From assembly GCA_964399265.1 (NCBI GenBank), contig CAYNQF010000042.1:1-20695 (forward strand): 20,695 bases of DNA. Direction: 5' to 3'. This DNA is from WJLY01 sp964399265 (GTDB taxonomy: Bacteria > Joyebacterota > Joyebacteria > Joyebacterales > Joyebacteraceae). The notes below the pieces were generated by a model. That model was not told where the DNA came from, ran no database searches, and was given only the letters and a program-made list of their open reading frames with translations. A program made the translations under genes and the position numbers. Shown here in pieces: positions 15,138-20,695 of this stretch. Position 1 is the stretch's first letter, and each line of letters starts with the position of its first letter.

Positions 15138-15857
15138 ATGATGCGCACCCCGAAGATGTACGCCAGCCCCTCGTCACGCCTCCCGTCCGCAACGTTCTGG
15201 ACTGTGACCGCGCTCGCTGTGCTTCTGCTCGCCGCGCTCACGACCGTGGCCCTGGCCGCCGTCGACGAGCCGCAGCGCATCCCGGCCGGCGAGGCATCGA
15301 GCCACGTCGGTGAGACCTTGCAGGTCTGCGGCCACGTGGCCAGCGCGGCCTACTTCGGTTCGACCAAGGGGAGGCCCACCTTCCTCAATATCGACAGGCC
15401 TTACCCGGACCAGCCGTTCACGGTCGTGATATGGGGGACGGCGCGCTCGAGCTTCGAAGATGCGCCTGAGAAGGTCTACGACGGGAAGTCTATCTGCGTC
15501 ACCGGGCTCATCGAGACCTATCGCGGCAAGCCGCAGATCGTGGTGACCTCGCCAGGTCAGATCGCGGTGACGACTCCGCGCGGAGGCGGCGGCGAGCTGA
15601 CCGACGAGGAGAGAATCCTGGTGAAGACGCTGCTCGCCTCGCTGGGCTACGACACCGACCACGGAACGGGGGAGTGGGACGAGCGCACGGTCGAAGCAGT
15701 CATTGCCTTCCAGGAGCAGTCCGGCGTTCCGACGACCGGCGAGCCGGACGCCGCGACGCTGCGCGCGCTGGCGAACGCGGTACCCGGCATGAGCGACGAG
15801 GACAGGACGCTGGCTATTCGCCTGTTCCTGTTCGAGCTGGTGCGGCGACAGGAGTGA
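15138..15857 (+). CDS. Membrane-anchored or secreted OB-fold plus peptidoglycan-binding protein
   Basis: This 239-residue protein has an N-terminal hydrophobic segment (about residues 20-41, TVTALAVLLLAALTTVALAA) acting as signal peptide or anchor. A domain at about 48-145 reads VGETLQVCGHV, then ICVTGLIETYRGKPQIVVTS, the pattern of OB-fold domains in extracytoplasmic proteins. After a Gly-rich linker, residues about 152-217 match a peptidoglycan-binding domain 1 (PF01471) repeat: LVKTLLASLGYDTDHGTGEW and VEAVIAFQEQSGVPTTGEPD. It probably binds cell-wall glycan, and the OB domain's ligand is unknown. GGAGG lies 6 bases before the first ATG. It starts 33 bp after the TolB-like gene and is likely in the same transcript. 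Its 3' end overlaps the opposing endonuclease-fold gene by 44 bp. Confidence 0.8.
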   Translation: MMRTPKMYASPSSRLPSATFWTVTALAVLLLAALTTVALAAVDEPQRIPAGEASSHVGETLQVCGHVASAAYFGSTKGRPTFLNIDRPYPDQPFTVVIWGTARSSFEDAPEKVYDGKSICVTGLIETYRGKPQIVVTSPGQIAVTTPRGGGGELTDEERILVKTLLASLGYDTDHGTGEWDERTVEAVIAFQEQSGVPTTGEPDAATLRALANAVPGMSDEDRTLAIRLFLFELVRRQE

Positions 15858-17340
15858 AGTCCGCGACGACCGGCAGGTGATCCGACGACTCCAGAGTGTC
15901 GGACGCGCGCAGGCCGTAGAGCGTAAGCGCCTCCTTGGGCAGCCTCTCGGCCGACAACACGAACGCATTCCCCAACCTGAGCACGCTGTCCGAGTAGACG
16001 ATGTAGTCGAGCTTGCCGGGCGCGAACGAACTCCTGGTGTCGCGCCACGTGTAGTTCTCGACGCCTCCCGCGATCCGAGGATCGCTGTCCTTGAGTCCTG
16101 TTCCATCCCAGTCCGCGGCATACGGGGCTCCGTACTGCTCGACGTATACGATCTCCCCGTCGAGGAGCGTCCTGAGCTGGATCGCTCCGCCGACCATGTT
16201 CATGTCGCCCGCGACGATGATGGGCGTGTCCGGAGGAAGCCAGGGCATGCCCTCGGCCCGCGCGGCGTCGTTGCCGCCGTCCTTCGCGGCCGTCACGAGG
16301 TCGCGGAGCCAGGCTGCGATCCCGTCCAGCTGTTCCTGGCGCTCCTTCTCCTTGTCGCAGCATGGCGGATGCGCGCTCACGACCGACAGGTCGACGTCGT
16401 ACCTGTCGTCCGGGAGGTCGATGAGTGCCCAGTAGTTCCCCGCCTCGTCGATGGGCATGTTCTCAATGAACGGGTACCTGCTGACGACGTGTCCCTCCGT
16501 TGTGCTGGCCCCGTACCAGGCGGCGTCCGGGATGGCCAGGGAGACCTGATCGGCGGCCTGCTGGGCGGTGTGCGCCCATATCTCCTGGAAGCAGATCACG
16601 TCCGGGTCTATCGCGCGCAGCAACCTGACGAACGGGGCCGGTCTCTTGAAGAGCCCGTCGAACAGCACGTTGTAGGTGAGGACCCTGATGTCGTTCGGGT
16701 TCCTCCGGCCGAGGTCGATCGGACCCCCGGATGGGGGAGGTCCGTCTGACAGGTTGAATCTCACCGAGCCGCTGTCCGGAAGCCTGTCCGCCCACGACGT
16801 CTCCTCATCCTTGAGAACGAAGGAGATGGCCGGGCCGGGGATCACGTCGCCCAGGTCCGCCGACCGGCGGAGGAACGAGACCTCGAACCGTGTCGACGAC
16901 ACCGTGGGCGCCTGCAGGAGACCGACGACGTTCTGCTCCACTTCGGTCTCCTGCCCGTATCGCCAGAAGTCGCCCTTCCGCTCCCCGAACCTCCAGACGA
17001 GGTCGGCGCCTATGTCGCCCACCGGTCGCCCGGTCGTCCGGTCGCCGTCGCCATCTATGAGCAGGGTCAGGCTGTTGTCGTCCTGCAGGTTCATCTCGAT
17101 GCCCGTCTCGAAGCTGAACGTGACGCGGTCCCGGTCGCTTCGCACCCACACTCTGCCGAGGTCTATCCTCGCGCCGTCCCCTGATGGGTCGGTGTAGATC
17201 GGCGCGATGCCGTCCCAGTCGCCGAAGAGGCCGTCGACAGCGGGCGGCGGTTCATTGGCGACGGCGCTCAGGGTGATGGTCGAGAGCATGAGTGCGGTGG
17301 CAATGGCCGCCGGGCGGAAGGTCGTCTCGGGTCTGCGCAT
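15814..17340 (-). CDS. Secreted endonuclease/exonuclease/phosphatase-family protein with N-terminal CBM9-like domain
   Basis: This predicted 508-residue protein has a signal peptide ending near SAVANEPPP. A domain at about 30-215 begins VDGLFGDWDGIAPIYTD and includes LTLLIDGDGDRTTG, resembling the CBM9-like/DOMON beta-sandwich found on many secreted enzymes. A catalytic EEP domain follows: IRVLTYNVLF, DVICFQEIW (metal-binding Glu), IIVAGDMNMVGG (Asp and Asn) and SSDHLPVVADF (final Asp-His). All key EEP residues are present, so a metal-dependent phosphodiesterase, nuclease or sphingomyelinase-like activity is likely; the substrate is not evident. The start at 17340 has GGAGG 4 bases upstream and opens directly into the signal peptide. 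The last 44 bp overlap the opposing gene. Confidence 0.88.
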   Translation of the reverse strand: MRRPETTFRPAAIATALMLSTITLSAVANEPPPAVDGLFGDWDGIAPIYTDPSGDGARIDLGRVWVRSDRDRVTFSFETGIEMNLQDDNSLTLLIDGDGDRTTGRPVGDIGADLVWRFGERKGDFWRYGQETEVEQNVVGLLQAPTVSSTRFEVSFLRRSADLGDVIPGPAISFVLKDEETSWADRLPDSGSVRFNLSDGPPPSGGPIDLGRRNPNDIRVLTYNVLFDGLFKRPAPFVRLLRAIDPDVICFQEIWAHTAQQAADQVSLAIPDAAWYGASTTEGHVVSRYPFIENMPIDEAGNYWALIDLPDDRYDVDLSVVSAHPPCCDKEKERQEQLDGIAAWLRDLVTAAKDGGNDAARAEGMPWLPPDTPIIVAGDMNMVGGAIQLRTLLDGEIVYVEQYGAPYAADWDGTGLKDSDPRIAGGVENYTWRDTRSSFAPGKLDYIVYSDSVLRLGNAFVLSAERLPKEALTLYGLRASDTLESSDHLPVVADFTPVAAPARTGTGE

Positions 17341-17438
17341 GAATCCTCCGTCAGCTGCGTGTCGGTCTGCGTGCGTCCATCTTCCACCGGGCAGAGGCCC
17401 ACGGCAAGGGCGTTCTTGCGCGGGTCGCATGTCTGCGC

Positions 17439-17475
17439 GTCAAGTTTGCATTACTTTATGTAACTAATACTTGAC
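17439..17475. promoter_or_regulatory. Nested palindrome between the EEP and XRE genes, candidate operator
   Basis: GTCAAGT (17439-17445) and ACTTGAC (17469-17475) are perfect inverted arms. Between them, TTAC-TTTAT-GTAA forms an inner dyad on the same centre. The segment is AT-rich against a GC-rich background. The arms also carry back-to-back TTGAC -35 boxes, so a regulator bound here could block transcription in both directions. The adjacent XRE protein is the natural candidate; this is inferred. Confidence 0.45.
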
Positions 17476-17499
17476 ATCACCGTCGAGATGGTCCATCCT
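17471..17499 (+). promoter_or_regulatory. Putative leaderless promoter of the XRE regulator
   Basis: A perfect -35, TTGACA (17471-17476), is followed after 17 bases by CATCCT (17494-17499), a weak -10. Transcription would start around 17506, at the ATG itself, consistent with the lack of a ribosome site. Confidence 0.35.
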
Positions 17500-17506
17500 T
17501 GTGCCC

Positions 17507-17743
17507 ATGAGCGACAGAGTCCAGAACGAGGTCCGCAAGCTCCGCTTCCTGGCAGGAGAGATGACCCAGGAGGCACTCGCCTCGCGGATCGGCGTGACCA
17601 GGCAGACCATCATTGCCATCGAGAAGGGGAAGTACAACCCGTCCGTGGCTCTGGCACTTCGCATTGCGCGTGTCTTCGGCATGCCGGTGGAGCAGGTCTT
17701 CTCGCTCCCGGCCGACGCGGACGAAGGCGACGTCGCTGAGTGA
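17507..17743 (+). CDS. Small XRE-family helix-turn-helix regulator
   Basis: This 78-residue protein is almost entirely a Cro/CI-type HTH. MTQEALASRIGV forms helices 2 to 3 and TRQTIIAIEKGKYNPS is the recognition helix and following loop, typical of the short regulators often paired with DUF2178-type membrane proteins. The acidic tail is short. I chose ATG 17507 because family members start just before the first helix (SDRVQNEVRKLR). Upstream TTG 17471 and GTG 17501 are also in frame, but none of the three has a Shine-Dalgarno site. The membrane-protein gene begins 55 bp downstream. It probably autoregulates through the palindrome just upstream. Confidence 0.88.
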   Translation: MSDRVQNEVRKLRFLAGEMTQEALASRIGVTRQTIIAIEKGKYNPSVALALRIARVFGMPVEQVFSLPADADEGDVAE

Positions 17744-17797
17744 TGGCGCTCTTGGCGGCGAGCAGACTTCGGATGCGGCCACCTTAAGGAGACGACC

Positions 17798-18484
17798 ATG
17801 ATCACCGTAAAGGGGAGAGCAGTGCTCGCGGGGATTCTCGGTTACGCAGTCGCCTGCGTGCTCCTCGGCATCTTCGTCAACAGGGGCTTCTATGTCCCCC
17901 TCGTCGCCGTCGCGTTCATACGTCCGCTGCTCCGCGAGGTGGGCCTGCTCGCGGATCGCGACGAGCGACAGGTGAGCGTCTCACACAGGTCGAGCCACAT
18001 CGCGTTCCTGCTGGCGATGGCCATGGCATCCGCTATGTTCGTCAAGCAGGCCTTCGTTGAGAACAGGGCGCCGGCCTACGAGCTGTCGCTGCTCCTGTTC
18101 ATTCCACTCCTCGTGAAGTTCGCGGCGTGGCAGTTCACGTCGCGGGGGAGGAGGCGGTGCGCCCTCGGCATCGGGTTCGTGATCGGAGGCGCGTGGCTCC
18201 TGTTCACGGCTCTCGAGGGACAACTCAGTCCCGAGTTCGCCGTCGGAGGGCTCCCCGTACTGGCAACGCTTCTCGCGATCAAGTGGGAGAGGGTCGGCGG
18301 GGCGATACTGCTGGCCCTGGGCCTCTTTGCCATCTACTTCTTCGGCTCGGAGATGGTCCTCATCGTCCTGCTGCTTCTCCCGACGCCCCTAATCCTGGCG
18401 GGGACGCTGCTGCTCGTCGGAGGCGGAAGGGACACGGAGGCCCAGACGGAGGCGCAGAAGGAGGACGCGGCCGAAGGAGCGTGA
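17798..18484 (+). CDS. Polytopic membrane protein paired with the XRE regulator
   Basis: This 228-residue protein has about seven or eight predicted membrane helices and a charged C-terminal tail (about residues 207-228, rich in Glu, Gln and Ala). After the second helix it has DERQVSVSHRSSHIAF, which resembles the DER-x-x-x-I-x-x-x-A signature of DUF2178-like proteins that commonly follow small XRE regulators. That resemblance and the gene order suggest a two-gene module, but I cannot assign a transport or sensing role. AAGGAG lies 6 bases before the ATG. No clear terminator follows; only a short GCGAG-TGC-CTCGC dyad lies at 18506-18518. Confidence 0.8.
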   Translation: MITVKGRAVLAGILGYAVACVLLGIFVNRGFYVPLVAVAFIRPLLREVGLLADRDERQVSVSHRSSHIAFLLAMAMASAMFVKQAFVENRAPAYELSLLLFIPLLVKFAAWQFTSRGRRRCALGIGFVIGGAWLLFTALEGQLSPEFAVGGLPVLATLLAIKWERVGGAILLALGLFAIYFFGSEMVLIVLLLLPTPLILAGTLLLVGGGRDTEAQTEAQKEDAAEGA

Positions 18485-18545
18485 GCGGCGCCCATAGTGC
18501 GGTTGGCGAGTGCCTCGCGGTGATTCCCACCCCGGTCCGTCGGAC

Positions 18546-18574
18546 TTGAGAAGACGCACCAATTGTGTTAAAAT
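18546..18574 (+). promoter_or_regulatory. Strong promoter of the M6 metalloprotease
   Basis: TTGAGA (18546-18551), a 17-base spacer and TAAAAT (18569-18574) match the housekeeping consensus at 4 of 6 and 5 of 6 positions. Transcription would start near 18581, leaving a structured leader of about 75 bases. Confidence 0.7.
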
Positions 18575-18592
18575 GGTACTGAGTGATAGGTT

Positions 18593-18629
18593 GCGTACTC
18601 GGCCCCCGCGACGCGCTGGCCGAGTACGC
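18593..18629 (+). promoter_or_regulatory. 12-bp hairpin in the 5' leader of the metalloprotease
   Basis: GCGTACTCGGCC (18593-18604) pairs perfectly with GGCCGAGTACGC (18618-18629) around a 13-base loop. It begins about 12 bases after the predicted transcription start. There is no U-run after it, so an mRNA-stabilising 5' stem or a protein-binding site is more likely than a terminator. Confidence 0.6.
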
Positions 18630-18657
18630 GTATTCCACCTCCGTGAAGGAGTGAATG

Positions 18658-20695
18658 ATGACTCGCTCATCCAGGCTGCGGCTCTCAGGAGCGTTTCTGG
18701 CCGCACTCTTCGCCATGGCTCTCGTGCTCCCGGCATCGGCCGCTCCGCTGTTCGGCGACGTGGTCGACATCAGGGAGCCGAACGGTCTCCACCTCAAGCT
18801 TCGCGTATGGGGCGACGAGTTCTACGCCGTAGGGGAGACCCTAGAGGGGTACACCGTCGTCCGCGACGAGATCTCAGGGCTTCTCAGCTACGCGGTGCTG
18901 TCGGACGACGCACGCTCGCTGTTGTCGACCGGCGTGCCGGCGACCGATCCCGTCCCGCGGGCCGGCCTCGTGAAGCACATTCGGATAGCGCAGGAGGCGG
19001 CCCGGGAGGACGCGCTCGCCTCGCGCGCCGACTTCACCAGCCGGGCGAACGAGGGGCCGCTCGCGCCGCCGAAGCTGCGGGTCACCCGCGGACCGACGAT
19101 CGGCGCGGTCCAGGGCATCATCCTGCTTGTCGACTTCTCTGACGAGGTCGGCACCGTTCCCACCTCGTCCGTCGACGACTTCGCGAACCTCGCCGGCTAC
19201 ACCGGAAACGGCAACAACGGTTCCGTCAGGGACTACTTCTACGACGTATCGGACGGGGCGCTCACCTACACCAACTATGTCCCCACGGTCTACTACAGGG
19301 CCGACCACACCAAGGCGTACTACACGGATCCCAGCGTCTCCTACGGCACGCGCGCCCGTGAACTCATCGTCGAGGCGATGGCGGCTATGGACGCGGCGGG
19401 GTTCGACTTCAGTGAATACGACGCCGACAACAACGGCATCATCGATGCGGTGAACTGCTTCTACGCCGGCGGCAGATGGAACTCGTGGGCGGAGGGGCTG
19501 TGGCCGCACTCGTGGACGGTCGACTTCTGCGCCGACGGCGTCTGCACGTACAAGTACCAGATAACCGACATGGGCACCGCTCTGACGATCTCCACTTTCT
19601 GCCACGAGAACGGCCACATGCTCATGGACTGGCCGGACCTCTATGACTACGACTACGACTCCAGGGGCGTGGGCAAGTTCTGCCTCATGTGCGCGAGCGG
19701 CAGCGAGACCAACCCGGTCGAGCCATGTGCCTATCTCAAGGCCGACGCCGGCTGGGCCGACGTGACCGTGCTGTCAGACTCCCAGGGTGCGCTCGAAGTG
19801 CCATCCGACAGCAACGTCGTCTACAAGATGCGCAGGCCGGGGCACTCCAACGAGTTCTACATGGTCGAGAACCGCCAGCAGACGGGCCGAGACACGTACA
19901 TCCCGGACAGCGGGCTCGCGATATGGCACATCGACACGCAGGGCTCCAACGACAACCAGCAGATGACGCCCTCGCTGCACTACCTGGTGACGCTCGTGCA
20001 GGCGGACGGCGACTGGGACCTGGAAAACAACCGCAACTACGGTGACGCCACCGACCTCTACGCGGCGCCGACCTACACGGCGTGCACGCCGGAGACCTAT
20101 CCCAACACTGATTGGTGGGACGGGACCGAGTCCGGGCACGCGATCACGAACATCAGCGCGTCGGGGACGCTCATGACGTTCGACTACGGGGACGCGCCCC
20201 CGTCCGCCCCCACCGGGCTCGTCGCGACGTCCGGCGAGCTGTCCGTGACGCTCGAGTGGGACGAAAGCCCCGCGGCCGACTTCGACCACTTCATCGTCGA
20301 GCGTGACACCACGGCCTCCTTCGGCGTGGGGACGTTCACGGACACCACGGCTGACCCCTATTACGTCGACGGCCCGCTGACGGCCGGCGTGGAGTACTTC
20401 TACAGGGTAAGCGCGGTCGACGCGGCCGACAACGTCAGTGACCCGAGCGGAACGGTCTCCGCAGTACCGCTCGCGGACGTTCCGCCGTCGACGCCCACCG
20501 GGCTCATCGCGCTGGGTGGTGGCGGAGTTGTTGAACTCCGCTGGGACGCCGGCCCCGAGGTCGACATAGCCGGATACCACGTCATCCGTGACAGCACGCT
20601 CGCGTTTGCTCATCCGGAGACGCTCGGGTTCCCTGCCGCATCTCCGTTCATCGACTCGACACTTCCGGTCGGCGGAACGGCCTGGTACAGGTTGG
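18658..20695 (+). CDS. M6-family secreted metalloprotease with Fn3 repeats (3' end beyond window)
   Basis: The frame is open from ATG 18658 to the window edge (679 residues seen). A signal peptide (basic MTRSSRLR, hydrophobic core, cleavage near ASA-A at residue 28) is followed by a propeptide-like region (about 29-145). The M6 catalytic domain comes next, with zinc motif HENGH at residues 316-320 and WPDLYDYD just after. Two fibronectin type III-like domains follow, from about 513 and about 608 (APTGLVATSGELSVTLEWD, then TPTGLIALGGGGVVELRWD). M6 enzymes are secreted zinc endopeptidases (immune inhibitor A type). GGAG lies 6 bases before ATG 18658; the adjacent ATG 18655 is an alternative. 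The C-terminus, where any sorting domain would sit, is not in the window. Confidence 0.92.
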   Translation, partial: MTRSSRLRLSGAFLAALFAMALVLPASAAPLFGDVVDIREPNGLHLKLRVWGDEFYAVGETLEGYTVVRDEISGLLSYAVLSDDARSLLSTGVPATDPVPRAGLVKHIRIAQEAAREDALASRADFTSRANEGPLAPPKLRVTRGPTIGAVQGIILLVDFSDEVGTVPTSSVDDFANLAGYTGNGNNGSVRDYFYDVSDGALTYTNYVPTVYYRADHTKAYYTDPSVSYGTRARELIVEAMAAMDAAGFDFSEYDADNNGIIDAVNCFYAGGRWNSWAEGLWPHSWTVDFCADGVCTYKYQITDMGTALTISTFCHENGHMLMDWPDLYDYDYDSRGVGKFCLMCASGSETNPVEPCAYLKADAGWADVTVLSDSQGALEVPSDSNVVYKMRRPGHSNEFYMVENRQQTGRDTYIPDSGLAIWHIDTQGSNDNQQMTPSLHYLVTLVQADGDWDLENNRNYGDATDLYAAPTYTACTPETYPNTDWWDGTESGHAITNISASGTLMTFDYGDAPPSAPTGLVATSGELSVTLEWDESPAADFDHFIVERDTTASFGVGTFTDTTADPYYVDGPLTAGVEYFYRVSAVDAADNVSDPSGTVSAVPLADVPPSTPTGLIALGGGGVVELRWDAGPEVDIAGYHVIRDSTLAFAHPETLGFPAASPFIDSTLPVGGTAWYRL

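Noticed and set aside
18506..18518. GCGAG-TGC-CTCGC dyad as terminator of the membrane-protein gene
   Set aside because: The stem is short and followed by GGTGATTCCC, with no U-run.

Overview
This 20.7 kb, GC-rich window reads as chromosomal DNA from a diderm (Gram-negative-type) bacterium. It holds 15 complete protein genes plus one partial gene at each end. An outer-membrane beta-barrel, a LolA-like periplasmic protein, a lipoprotein heptaheme cytochrome and many signal peptides argue for an outer membrane. The mix of TolB-type propeller proteins, an M6 metalloprotease with Fn3 repeats, a DUF4900/PilX-like protein and a secreted endonuclease/exonuclease/phosphatase-fold protein resembles uncultured FCB-related or Eisenbacteria/Krumholzibacteria-type lineages. 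That placement is an inference from gene content; no rRNA or other phylogenetic marker is present. I see no tRNA, rRNA, CRISPR array, insertion sequence, integrase or phage gene, and no gene-free stretch exceeds about 275 bp.

Left part (1-5546): the 3' end of a rhodanese-domain gene meets a minus-strand operon. In transcription order the operon encodes a LolA-like outer-membrane lipoprotein-sorting protein, two FtsX/MacB-type ABC permeases, their ATPase and a C-terminally aromatic beta-barrel. Together they look like a trans-envelope lipid or lipoprotein transport system. The operon's likely -35 box sits inside a short tandem repeat that copies the 3' end of the neighbouring gene.

Middle part (5547-13145): a minus-strand pair encodes a lipoprotein with seven CXXCH haem sites and an overlapping arylsulfotransferase-type propeller. 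It is divergent from a HI0933/YhiN-type flavoprotein, which is followed by a transketolase. The transketolase converges on a PilX-like/DUF4900 membrane protein, and a 13-bp perfect hairpin folds across the transketolase stop codon and probably terminates both genes.

Right part (13146-20695): a plus-strand block encodes a cysteine-rich secreted protein, a TolB-like propeller protein and a secreted OB-fold plus peptidoglycan-binding protein. The first two are unrelated in their bodies but end in the same tail, WGxIKA(L/M)YR-stop, which I consider the best candidate here for an undescribed sorting or anchoring signal. Next come a minus-strand secreted nuclease/phosphatase-fold protein, a small XRE regulator with a polytopic membrane partner and a palindromic, probably leaderless promoter region, and an M6 metalloprotease that runs off the right edge behind a strong promoter and a 12-bp leader hairpin.
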